Shown one piece after another: positions 1 to 8,164 of a stretch of DNA of 25,480 nt. Both the position numbers and the translations under genes were made by a program. The notes under the pieces were generated by a model that worked only from the letters and a program-made list of their open reading frames with translations, was not told the origin of the DNA and made no database searches. How positions within the stretch are numbered: position 1 is the stretch's first letter; each line of letters begins with the position of its first letter. The stretch comes from Mitosporidium daphniae (lineage: Eukaryota > Microsporidia). The stretch is taken from the NCBI RefSeq assembly GCF_000760515.2, contig NW_013546150.1, positions 1-25,480 of the forward strand, in the 5' to 3' direction.

Positions 1-147
1 TTAGCTGGACGATAGGCAGCCTTAGCCAGATGATCGGTCGCATTAACTGGACGATCGGTGGCATTAGCCAGATGATGCATAGAACTAGTCGGACGATATA
101 TGGAGTTAACTGGACGATCGGTACTATTAACTCGATGATCGGTAACA
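1..147 (-). repeat. Seven tandem 21-base repeats coding a 7-residue motif
   Basis: Seven units of exactly 21 bases begin at 1, 22, 43, 64, 85, 106 and 127. Read on the minus strand they code a degenerate repeat of the form N-A/S-T-D-R/H-P/L-V/A, with some units reading R-P and others H-L. The array is in frame with the upstream membrane-protein ORF and reaches the window edge, so more copies may lie outside. Confidence 0.9.
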
Positions 148-1400
148 TTCAAGTTTGACACCTTACTATCATTGGCAACTAAAATCAGAAAGTCGTACAA
201 AAATTTCATCTCATCATTACCAAGGCTTTTGTTTGCGGAAAAATGGTTGCACATGGAGCGAAATCGGATCTCGTGGTTTTTAATTTTAGCTAAAGTGGAT
301 TCAACATCAAAATCTTTGATTGTCGCATTTGGAAAATGAGATTCATTAGCCTTATTGGGCAATTCAATAATGGCTTTCATACTTTCATTGCCCACATTCA
401 AAGAGACAGAGTTGTTTTTAAAGTCTTCTGTAAAATTACCATTTAGCAATTGCATTCGCGAGGAAGGCTTTGATCGCGGAGATAGTTGGGGAGAGGATTG
501 TACTGTAAATTGAGACTGAGGCGGCAATGGTGCATATTTTCTAGAAAAAGAGGCTTCTTCAGAAGCAGGTCCTCGTGAAAAAGAAGAATGTGACATGGGT
601 CTGGATAAATTGGGAGTGATTATGCGATCCAGAATCAAAGTCTCTTTCTTGTAAGCTGAGCTACCTTCTTTCATAGGTTTATCAGAGCTAAAATTACTTG
701 GGTAAAATGGATCTTGGCGACTTTTAATTAAAGAAGGACACAACAGGAAAACGAATAAAGTGGCATCAGGAAAGAAAAGCAAAATTTCAAAAAAGAGCAA
801 AATGGAAGAAACCAATTCTGCACGGTCAAAGCTAAAGCTGGTTGAAGCGATAGCATTTGCGACGCATACATCGGTACTTCCTGAAATAACTTGAGGCGGG
901 CTAAACCCATTATTTTCAGATAGCACCTTCATCAGAGGCTCACCAGACTCCAAAAGCTTTCGTCTCCGTTCATGACGAAGCTGCCTCATATCGCATGGCG
1001 AATTGGATGCAAGCAAAGATGTCTGATTTTGCAGAAATATTTTCTCGCTTTCACGTAGTGCATTTGGATATGGCTCCAACATAGTAAATGTGGCAACTGT
1101 AATCGGAATAATTGAAAAGAAATGTATGACTTCCTGTTCTTCTTCGGAGAGCCCAGATGTATTAAGGAGAGCCAGTACAACAGAAAAAAGAGCTATCAAA
1201 GATCTAACTGTTTTTTTGATGAGAATACAAAGGAGCCTGTCCTTGATTCCAGAGGCATAGAAATAATATGATGACACGCCAAGAGCAAAAAGAAAGGCCC
1301 CATTGCTAATTAAAGGTGCTGACGGTTGTGCCTGGTTCATCTGGTAAAATCCATGGGTATTTATATCAGCACTTGACTGTACACTACCCGTACGATGCAT
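1..1400 (-). CDS. Unrecognised multi-pass membrane protein with C-terminal heptapeptide repeats (3' end outside window)
   Basis: One minus-strand frame stays open from an upstream stop at 1440-1442 to the left edge, giving 466 codons from the ATG at 1398-1400. A second in-frame ATG lies at 1338-1340. Hydrophobic stretches, probably membrane helices, are at about residues 31-50, 67-84, 91-108 and 195-225. A Ser/Pro-rich, probably disordered part follows (about 230-330), then a more ordered charged stretch, then seven tandem 7-residue repeats (about 418-466) reaching the window edge. I do not recognise the family. Four helices at the N-terminus with a long Ser-rich tail would suit an organelle or nuclear-envelope membrane protein, but that is a guess. 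It is divergent from RPN8, with about 120 bases between the start codons. Codon composition is AT-rich, like its neighbours. The open frame over 1.4 kb is the main support; a small intron within it cannot be excluded. Confidence 0.75.
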   Translation of the reverse strand, partial: MHRTGSVQSSADINTHGFYQMNQAQPSAPLISNGAFLFALGVSSYYFYASGIKDRLLCILIKKTVRSLIALFSVVLALLNTSGLSEEEQEVIHFFSIIPITVATFTMLEPYPNALRESEKIFLQNQTSLLASNSPCDMRQLRHERRRKLLESGEPLMKVLSENNGFSPPQVISGSTDVCVANAIASTSFSFDRAELVSSILLFFEILLFFPDATLFVFLLCPSLIKSRQDPFYPSNFSSDKPMKEGSSAYKKETLILDRIITPNLSRPMSHSSFSRGPASEEASFSRKYAPLPPQSQFTVQSSPQLSPRSKPSSRMQLLNGNFTEDFKNNSVSLNVGNESMKAIIELPNKANESHFPNATIKDFDVESTLAKIKNHEIRFRSMCNHFSANKSLGNDEMKFLYDFLILVANDSKVSNLNVTDHRVNSTDRPVNSIYRPTSSMHHLANATDRPVNATDHLAKAAYRPA

Positions 1401-1449
1401 AACTGGATGAGGTTGAAAGAATTGCCATGTGAAATACAACTACAAGGCG

Positions 1450-1469
1450 ATTGGTAAATTAATTACCAA
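1450..1469. promoter_or_regulatory. CCAAT box and palindrome in divergent promoter
   Basis: ATTGG (CCAAT on the minus strand) is at 1450-1454. It forms the edge of an inverted repeat, TTGGTAA at 1451-1457 and TTACCAA at 1463-1469, with a 5-base spacer. The element lies between the membrane-protein start (1400) and the RPN8 start (1524), so it may serve both genes. That role is inferred from position. Confidence 0.5.
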
Positions 1470-1523
1470 ATAAAATGGTACATGTTATTTGAAGAATTAA
1501 ATTCAAGGCTAAAATTTAATTTC

Positions 1524-2626
1524 ATGTCAGCACCAAGCTCTGTAATTGTTCATCCTTTGGTGCTATTATCAGCTGTTGATCATTATGCCAGGGTCTATGG
1601 TGTACCATTACCTTCCTCTTTTGATGAAAAATACCAATCTAGCAAAAGTAGGAAAAGGGCTGTTGGAATCCTTCTGGGAAATTACGCTGCCTCCAGAGAT
1701 GGGCAGATCACTGTAAATGTAGCCAGTTCGTATGCGGGTATTTTCGGTCATTTTTATTGCATAGTACCATTTGAGGAAGACGACAAAAATCCTGAAATTT
1801 GGTATTTGGACCATAATTTTCATGAGGCCATGTATGAGCTATGCCGTAAAGTCAATGGTACGACGATATTCGTCTAAATGTTACTTGTAGCCAAAGAGAA
1901 AATAGTGGGATGGTACCATACTGGCCCCATTTTGTGCCAGTCCGATATAAACATTCATACCTCAATTATGGCAAAGTATCGGCGATTTGCTTTCATTGTA
2001 GGTACACTTCCAACCCGATTCTGGTTATCATTGATGTAGCCCCGGAGAGCGATTCCATCCCAATCAAATCATACTCTTGCTTTGCAGATCCATCTACGTT
2101 TTCACATATTGCCTGCACAATTGGGGCAGAAGAAGCCGAAGAAATCGGAGTTGCTCACCTACTCAGAGACGTTTCATCTACAAAGAAACCATCAATAGAA
2201 AATCCGAGCCTCGCCATCAATCAGAAGGTGCCCATTTGTAGTGAGGAAGACACTCCCCCCGCATTGGCGCTTTTGTCTTCCATTGAGACTGAAATCGTTC
2301 CCCTTGCCATCAAGCATGACAATTTTATTTATTCGCTGTCGACCCTAGTGGACAATCTGAAGGCCATTGTTAAATTTTTGGATGACATTTCGACCGAAAA
2401 TTTGCAGTCAAAAACGTTCATCATGAATCCAAAGATAAATTATCTGCTGCAAGATATTATTCACCTTTTGCCTTCGGCAGAGGATGACATTTCTGGAGCA
2501 ATTGTCCAAACTTCAAACGACCGTGCCGCCATGACATATATTTCCACACTAACAAAGACAGTCATCGCTCTTCACAGCCTGATCGATAATAAGCTTTCAA
2601 ACAAGACAGTTTCGGCCGCCTCATAA
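1524..2626 (+). CDS. RPN8: 26S proteasome lid subunit Rpn8/PSMD7 (non-catalytic MPN protein), 3 exons
   Basis: Rpn8 pairs with the deubiquitinase Rpn11 in the proteasome lid and supports substrate deubiquitination. Exons are 1524-1857, 1891-1975 and 2002-2626, giving 347 residues in one frame. The MPN domain opens with [15 protein letters not shown] and contains IVGWYHTGP. The JAMM zinc motif of Rpn11 (H-S-H-P) is replaced by H-T-G-P, as in all Rpn8, so it should bind no catalytic zinc. [17 protein letters not shown] and the C-terminal helices ([28 protein letters not shown]) are the family's signatures. The start at 1524 (MSAPSS) matches the short leader of yeast and human Rpn8; an in-frame ATG at 1482 would add 14 residues. 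A loop of about 13 extra residues follows the first MPN helix compared with human. Convergent with the TMEM234-like gene. Confidence 0.97.
1858..1890 (+). other. RPN8 intron 1 (33 bases, phase 1)
   Basis: Begins GTACGA and ends TGTAG. Removal joins KVN to [13 protein letters not shown], as in Rpn8 homologues. Its length is a multiple of three, and retention gives an in-frame stop. Confidence 0.95.
1976..2001 (+). other. RPN8 intron 2 (26 bases, phase 2)
   Basis: Begins GTATCG and ends TGTAG. Removal restores [15 protein letters not shown], which aligns without gap to the conserved Rpn8 segment; retention shifts the frame. Confidence 0.93.
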
Positions 2627-2631
2627 TTGCA

Positions 2632-2637
2632 AATAAA
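2632..2637 (+). terminator. Possible poly(A) signal of RPN8
   Basis: AATAAA six bases after the RPN8 stop codon, inside the 122-base gap between convergent genes. Confidence 0.5.
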
Positions 2638-2736
2638 TCCTGAGATTTTCGTGCTCCTTTGAATTATAGAAATGGCCACAGCATGCCGAATTTTCACATG
2701 GCCGTCCATCAATGTACTATTGATGCTGCCTGTATG

Positions 2737-2742
2737 TTTATT
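2737..2742 (-). terminator. Possible poly(A) signal of the TMEM234-like gene
   Basis: AATAAA on the minus strand, about six bases beyond the stop codon at 2749-2751. Confidence 0.45.
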
Positions 2743-2748
2743 GATAAT

Positions 2749-3051
2749 CTAGTACACTGCTACTCCGAGCAGCACGAAACATATGCCCACTGCTGTGCGT
2801 GGTTTAATCTCATTCCGTAGGTAAAGGCTGCTAACCAATGTAGTTGATATCAGAGAAAGCGAATTTGCAAGTGTTTGCAGTCCGGCTATTTCCATTTTGT
2901 TGGACAAAAAGAAAAAGATAACGGATCCTGTCAGATTTACAAGAACACACAGCGAATAGTAAAGCCTATTGTTGATGTAGCATTTAAACAAAGCATCGGT
3001 GGTGCCCCATAAAAGCGCAACAAGGACAAGCAACATTGTAGCTTGCTCCAT
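2749..3051 (-). CDS. TMEM234-like small four-helix membrane protein (EamA/DMT-related)
   Basis: The 100-residue product is almost entirely hydrophobic and reads as four membrane helices (about residues 6-22, 30-49, 53-72 and 81-100). Motifs resemble the TMEM234/EamA family: ALLWGTTDALFK in helix 1 (compare LWGGT...K), a short NLTGSVIFF segment, a LANSLSLISTTLVSSLYLRNEI stretch split over helix 3, and a closing VGICFVLLGVAVY. The family is a single-repeat relative of drug/metabolite transporters with no settled biochemical role. The loop between helices 1 and 2 is shorter than in animal TMEM234. The first true ATG is at 3049-3051; the frame continues further upstream without an ATG to about 3087. 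Convergent with RPN8. The assignment rests on remembered motif similarity, so the family could be another small multidrug-resistance-like group. Confidence 0.65.
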   Translation of the reverse strand: MEQATMLLVLVALLWGTTDALFKCYINNRLYYSLCVLVNLTGSVIFFFLSNKMEIAGLQTLANSLSLISTTLVSSLYLRNEIKPRTAVGICFVLLGVAVY

Positions 3052-3318
3052 TATCAAGGGAATCTGCGAATTAATTGGAATTTGCAATTAGCTTTCCCAA
3101 GGGACAAGTAAAAAAAGGGCATACTCAAAACATGATGGCCATCAATTGGCATCACATCGGATGCTGTAAAATGGTTGCAATTAAATGTTGTGTGTGCACT
3201 TGGTGGCCGAAATCAACTGCAAAAGTAGCAACTGCTTTTAGCCAATCGAGGATTTATTGCCAAATGTGCACTTTATGCACTTCTAAACGCCCATTGAACA
3301 ACACTCACACCGCTTGCC
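3052..3318. promoter_or_regulatory. Gap with CCAAT boxes between TMEM234-like promoter and ENPP 3' end
   Basis: This 267-base stretch holds the promoter of the TMEM234-like gene and the 3' end of the phosphodiesterase gene, both on the minus strand. It contains ATTGG at 3074-3078 and 3145-3149, CCAAT (in GCCAATCG) at 3242-3246, and a minus-strand AATAAA at 3253-3258 that may end the phosphodiesterase transcript. A plus-strand ORF across it (3075-3326) looks spurious. No RNA gene seen. Confidence 0.4.
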
Positions 3319-4872
3319 TTACTTGAGAGGCAAAACTAAACTGTCAACGAGGTAATTTGTTGCGTTGCTTGAGGGGGTGCTTATCTCAAGTAATTTGGCG
3401 ACAAACGGAAAAAGATCTATACACGAAAATGGAGCAAACTTTGAATAAGGCGCTTGAAGTTGACCGGTTTTCCTTATTCTACCTCCGTGCGCTAGAAAAA
3501 TGGCTTCCATTTCCGCATTAGGAAGAGGATACCCATGTGCACCAAGTGGTGGAGGGGAAACAGTCCGACTCGAAAAGTAATATGCTGGTTCGCATACGAC
3601 AATGATGGGCGCTATCCTGTCATTATTACCATAATTCCATTCGGAGGGAAGTTCCGACTTTAAATACACCTTAAATTTCCCATGTTTGCGGGAGTATTCT
3701 GATAATTTACTATGGATCTCCTTTCCATCTACAGGGTTAGGAAATACTTGAATACAATCGTCTGCCAGCGGCCTTATAAAGGAAATGGTGTTATAGGAGA
3801 CCGAAAAGGTTAAATTCAGAGGGAAAATATCTTCTGCATAAACGATATTTTTTGAGGGAACATGTGTCATCCCATGGTCGCTAACGACGATCAGGTTGAT
3901 TTCTTCAAAAATATTCCTTGTTTTCAACTCTTCAATCAAAAAGGCAATAGCATTATCAACATCTGTCAGGGCATCGTTGATCTAAAACTTTAAATTCAAT
4001 CAATCCCAACCTCTTTCGAGTTGGGGCCATAGGTATGGCCAATAATATCGGTGGTCGGTAAATAGGTTGCTATAAAAGACGGTCTAATTGATGGCGGATA
4101 ATCAATCCATTTTAAAATGTTCTTCATCTGTTTTATGCTCCCATAGTTATCTTGATACCTAATCAGATGGGTGGGTATTCGACCGTTAATAACGGTCGTG
4201 CAGCCGGGCCAAAATGCAACGGCAGATGCTAACCCTTGCTCCTGGGCTATGTTCCAAATCTAAAAATAAGGAACAAAAGGATACCGGATTTGATTTCCAC
4301 CATTTCGGATCTTTCATCGTTGGGTTCCTAATCATAAAATGATCTTTTAAATTTGGATCGTAAAATTCATTGTTGATAATCCCGTGGATATCTGGATATA
4401 CGCCAGTCACCATAGAAAAATGGTTTGGGAATGTCAAGCTAGGAAAGATCGGATGCATATCTGAACTGATGCCGTCTTTTGCAAGCTTTTTAAGCGCCGG
4501 AACGCAGTGCCTGGTAAGATACTCTGAGCGGAATCCGTCCAGGGAAATCATAACAACAGTTTGATTCCAGCTTTTCCATTTGCTTTTATGTTTAAAGTTT
4601 TGGCTCTCAGCAGGCGTTGCCTCCTCATTTAATGAAACGACGTCTTGAGAAATGATATTTTTTAGCTTTAAAATATCGTCATCATCATCGCTCAATAGAC
4701 GAGATAAATTGAAGTCGCTAATATTGTAAATAAGAAAGCCCAAAATTGCAAAGCAAAGGATAAAGCTCACGATCAAATATGAGGACAATCGATTTCTATG
4801 CCGCTTCTGAAGTCTGTTAGAAAAAACTACATCTGAATTATGGTCCGGTTTTGGGGGAAGGAATGAGCTCAT
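3319..4872 (-). CDS. Membrane-anchored nucleotide pyrophosphatase/phosphodiesterase (ENPP-type), 3 exons
   Basis: The family hydrolyses phosphodiester or pyrophosphate bonds of nucleotides or lipids with two zinc ions. Exons, in coding order, are 4872-4285, 4259-4011 and 3981-3319, giving 499 residues. A short basic N-terminus precedes one hydrophobic segment (about 31-50) with no cleavage signature, so a type II anchor with the catalytic domain in the lumen or outside is likely. The full catalytic set is visible: D112 (ISLDGF), nucleophile T147 (PSLTFPNH), D267 and H271 (TTDIIGHTYGP), D314 and H315 (VVSDHGM), H428 (GAHGYP). No somatomedin-B or nuclease-like domain is present, so it is the short form seen in fungi and in ENPP4/5-like proteins. 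Substrate cannot be told from sequence. Divergent from the aminopeptidase, with 104 bases between start codons. Confidence 0.95.
3982..4010 (-). other. ENPP intron 2 (29 bases, phase 0)
   Basis: Begins GTTGGG and ends TTTAG on the minus strand. Removal joins GHTYGPNSKE to INDALTDVDNAI, the expected ENPP helix; retention gives an early stop. Confidence 0.93.
4260..4284 (-). other. ENPP intron 1 (25 bases, phase 0)
   Basis: Begins GTATCC, has a pyrimidine-rich body and ends TTTAG on the minus strand. Removal gives WWKSNP-IWNIAQEQG followed by FWPG, the conserved ENPP segment. Confidence 0.95.
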
Positions 4873-4976
4873 ACAAACCCGACACGCAGCGAGTTACTAT
4901 AGAAATTAAATTTTCATTGGCCAAAATTCGTTTCAATCAAAATCCCAATACAACTTTGGGTGTTTTAATTTTAACT
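4873..4976. promoter_or_regulatory. Divergent promoter, ENPP and aminopeptidase, with CCAAT box
   Basis: Only 104 bases separate the two start codons. ATTGGCCAA lies at 4916-4924; its TTGGCCAA core (4917-4924) is a palindrome, so it may act in both directions. No TATAAA is seen. The plus-strand frame of aminopeptidase exon 1 is open back to 4851, overlapping the ENPP start codon, which could allow a longer N-terminus. Confidence 0.5.
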
Positions 4977-7767
4977 ATGAACCATCAGTGTCCCATTGAT
5001 CCAAGTATAGCGGGCTCATATGATAAATGTGTCCTTCCATCGGATGTCATCCCAAGTGACTATGTTATTGAACTCCATGTCAATCTTAATAGTTCCGAAT
5101 TTTTTGGATTAGTAATTGTTGAGATTGCCATTGTAAATACCACCAATAAGATAGTGCTGAATGCCAAGGATTTAAGCATTTCTCGAAAATCATTGCTTAT
5201 TATAGACTCTAAAAAGTAATTGTGCTCTCCATCTTACTCTATTAGCTATTACCCCAGTAACATTTTATACGACGATAAAAAAGAACAAATTTCTTTCGAA
5301 TTTCTCAGGGATTTTCAAACAGGAATGAAGGGATCTCTTTATGTTTACTTCCAAGCAAATATAGGTGACAAATTAATTGGATTTTACAAGTCAACATATA
5401 ATACAAATGATGGCACAATCAGGTAAGCCCCATGTCTTTTCCCCCACAACTTTAGACAACTTGCTTTAACAAAATTTGAACCAACACATGCCAGAAGGGC
5501 ATTTCCTTGCTGGGACGAGCCAGATAAAAAGGCAAAATTTACCATTTCCCTCCAGGTGCGCAACCACCTCACTGCGCTTTCAAACATGAATGAGAATGTG
5601 AATGTCGTGAAGCATATTTCTCTCTCCCACGAAGAGGGGTGGAAAATCGTCAGCTTTGCCACGTCGGTAACGATGTCGACGTATTTGGTTGCCTTTGTGG
5701 TTGGCGAGATCGAGTTCATTGAAGCATTCACGAAAAATGGAAACATCCCCGTTCGCGTCTATGCACCCATCGGCTTCATCCACCAGGGCCACTTTGCCTT
5801 GGATGTCGGAGTGAAGACGCTCGACTTTTTCACCGAGTACTTTGGAGAATCTTATCCGCTTCCAAAAATGGACATGATTGCCATTCCAGACTTTGCCTCC
5901 GGGGCAATGGAGAACTGGGGCCTCGTCACATACCGAATGACCCTGCTGCTTTTTGACGACCAATCGTCAACGCTGAAAACCAAGCAGCAGGTTGCATATG
6001 TCGTGGGCCACGAGCTGGCCCACCAGTGGTTTGGCAATCTCGTCACCATGCAATGGTGGTCTGACCTTTGGCTCAACGAGGGCTTTGCCACATGGGCAGG
6101 GTGGCTTGCAGCCGACCACATCTTTCCAAAATGGGAGATCTGGACCGAATTTGTGGTGGACGACCTGCAGTCTGGATTGGCTCTGGACTCGCTCCGCTCG
6201 TCGCACCCAATTGAGGTGCCAGTGAGAGACCCGTCTGAGATTTCGCAAATTTTTGACTCCATCTCCTACTCCAAGGGCGCATCTGTGATCCGGATGTTGG
6301 AAGCATATCTTGGGCCAAAGGTGTTCCAAAAGGGCCTTCAAAACTACATCCAAAAGCATCTCTACTCCAACGCCCGCACTGATGACCTGTGGGCCGCCCT
6401 TGATGCGACCTCTGGAAAGGACGTCACCCAAATGATGGCGCTTTGGACCCGCAAAATTGGCGTACGCGTTGCTTTGGGTTTTACTTTTTTCTTAGTATCC
6501 GGTTTTGACGGTCTCCCTTCCCACACACTCGCCGTCGACACTTGTGGTGGAGCAGCATCGGTTCCTGTCCTCTGGAGATGTGCAGCCCATCGATGACGAG
6601 TCCATCTGGCATGTGCCGCTGAACCTTATTTTTGGGTCTCTCACATCGAACACACCGCCATCGACCGCACACCCGCTCGTGCTGATGGAGCGAAGGCGAG
6701 AGATTTCCATCCCAACCCTGGATAGCTCGGACAATTTCATCAAACTCAACGGCGGCCAAACCGGCTTTTACAGGGTTTCCTATCCTGCAGACATGATCGA
6801 AAAGCTTGGCAATGCCGTGATCGCCGGCATGCTAAGTGCCTCGGACCGGCTGGGGATTTTGAATGATGCCTTCAGCCTGGCATTTGCGCTGCACGTGCCC
6901 ACGGTCGATGCGTTGGGTCTTTTGGAAAAATATGTTTCCGAAACGGATCTCATCATTTGGATGGAAATCAGCGGCCAGCTGAGCAAGCTGAGATCCATTT
7001 TTTTTGAGCATGCAGAGGACACTCGAGCTTCGCTTGCCAATTTGACGCTGCAGCTTTTTTCGCCGCTTGTTGAGCGTCTTGGATGGGATTTTTCCTCTTC
7101 AGATTCAGACAAAGTCTCCCTTTTGCGTGCACTAGCCATTTCTGTGTGCGGGTCAAATGGCAATCAGCGCGTGCTTGCCGAGGCCAGACGCCGCTTCGAT
7201 CTGTTTGCGGACAAGGGAGATCTTTCCGCACTGCATCCGAACATTCGCGGGCCGGTGTTTTCGATGCTGGCCAAGTATGGCGGTCTTTCGGAGTATGAAA
7301 AGATTCACCAAATTTACGTGACCTCCGTGAACGTGGCAGATGCCAAAGTGATTGCCCTCTCGGCGCTGTCCTCGACCCGCCAGCCAGAGCTGATACGACG
7401 CACGCTTGAAATGGCGTTGGACCGTACCAAGGTCAAGTCGCAGGACATCATTTACATTTTCCGAAACATTGCCGGAAATGAAGCTGCTCGCCGCGTGACA
7501 TGGGATTTTGTAAAGGCGCACTGGAACGAGCTACATGATGAATTCTACAGAGGCTCGCTTTCCCTGCTCTCCTCTGTCGTGGGTGCAAGTACCGGGATGC
7601 TCACCAAAATCGAGGATGCCATTGAGGTGAAGAAATTCTTTGAACAGCAAAAGGACGTCGCTGCCATTGCCCGTGTCGTTGAGCAGTCGCTGGAAAAGAT
7701 CAAGAATTCTGCCCAGTGGATTGAAAAGGAATCTGCTTGCGTTGAGAAATGGCTAAAATCCAAATAA
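4977..7767 (+). CDS. M1-family zinc aminopeptidase (puromycin-sensitive/Ape2-Aap1 type), 4 exons
   Basis: It removes N-terminal residues from peptides, including those released by the proteasome. Exons are 4977-5215, 5246-5422, 5456-6461 and 6496-7767, giving 897 residues, typical for the family. The N-terminal beta domain starts near LPSDVIPSDYVIEL; FEPTHARRAFPCWDEP follows. The catalytic domain has GAMENWG at about 288-294 and the zinc motif HELAH at 324-328 with E347 (WLNEGFATW). Tyr in ISYSKGASVIRM is the usual transition-state residue. The C-terminal ERAP1-C-like helical domain follows NGGQTGFYRVSY. There is no signal peptide, which suggests a cytosolic enzyme. Start 4977 puts the beta domain at the usual distance; an upstream in-frame ATG at 4851 is less likely. 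The first two exons are AT-rich whereas exons 3-4 are markedly GC-rich. Confidence 0.98.
5216..5245 (+). other. Aminopeptidase intron 1 (30 bases, phase 2)
   Basis: Begins GTAATT and ends ATTAG. Joins LLIIDSK to NYYPSNILYDD. Multiple of three with an immediate in-frame TAA if retained. Confidence 0.9.
5423..5455 (+). other. Aminopeptidase intron 2 (33 bases, phase 2)
   Basis: Begins GTAAGC and ends TTTAG. Joins NTNDGTIR to QLALTKFEPTHARRAF, the conserved M1 segment. Multiple of three with an in-frame TAA at its first codon if retained. Confidence 0.95.
6462..6495 (+). other. Aminopeptidase intron 3 (34 bases, phase 0)
   Basis: Begins GTACGC, is T-rich and ends CTTAG. Joins LWTRKIG to YPVLTVSL, the standard M1 junction (W-T-x-x-x-G-Y-P). 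Confidence 0.95.
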
Positions 7768-7768
7768 A
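7763..7768 (+). terminator. Possible poly(A) signal overlapping the aminopeptidase stop codon
   Basis: AATAAA contains the stop codon TAA at 7765-7767. Confidence 0.45.
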
Positions 7769-8164
7769 TTGCCCCCATGTGTTGCGCATTGCTATTTTCA
7801 AGCGGAAGAAGCCCGAGTTGCCTCCTGGGCCGGCTGTGCCTGTTTGAGTGGCTGGCCTGGGCCAACCCGGCGATCGCTCTCAAAAGGCCCACCTTGTTGA
7901 GATGCCCGGCCGAGAAATCACACGAAAAATCCAGAGCTTGACTTGTTTGCGCTTACCGCAAAAGGGTCTATTATTTTGAGGCGAAATTTAAATTGTTAGT
8001 TTACATGGAGCCATTGAAAGCGCCAGGGCGCATGGCTGATTATTATCGGTACACATGCCCCCCCATTGGCCAATAGCTAATTTTTGCACATTCCGCACGC
8101 CAATCAATAGTTGTCAACGGCATGTTTGAGCTAGCAAGTGAGCTTTATTTTACATTTTTTGGCG
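7768..8164 (+). promoter_or_regulatory. Gap of about 400 bases: promoter of the 8165 gene with CCAAT boxes and upstream ATGs
   Basis: The right part has ATTGGCCAAT at 8065-8074, a perfect palindrome holding CCAAT on both strands, next to a run of seven C at 8058-8064, and a further CCAAT at 8100-8104 in GCCAATC. Upstream ATGs are at 8005 (a 23-codon ORF ending at 8076) and 8122 (out of frame, overlapping the main ORF). This suggests that transcription starts downstream of 8122. The left part (about 7780-7960) is GC-rich with no gene that I can support. Confidence 0.45.

Noticed and set aside
1-147. CRISPR-like or satellite array.
   Set aside because: Units are directly adjacent with no spacers, are 21 bases long and stay in the reading frame of a long ORF; they are coding repeats.
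1482-2626. RPN8 as a pseudogene split by frameshifts into two ORFs.
   Set aside because: Two short GT-AG introns restore a full family-length protein exactly.
3075-3326. Cys-rich plus-strand ORF of 83 codons.
   Set aside because: It overlaps the phosphodiesterase end and the TMEM234-like promoter, has no recognisable motif spacing and does not resemble a known protein.
3319-7767. ENPP and aminopeptidase genes as broken gene fragments.
   Set aside because: All breaks coincide with 25-34 base GT-AG introns and the joined lengths and motifs are complete.
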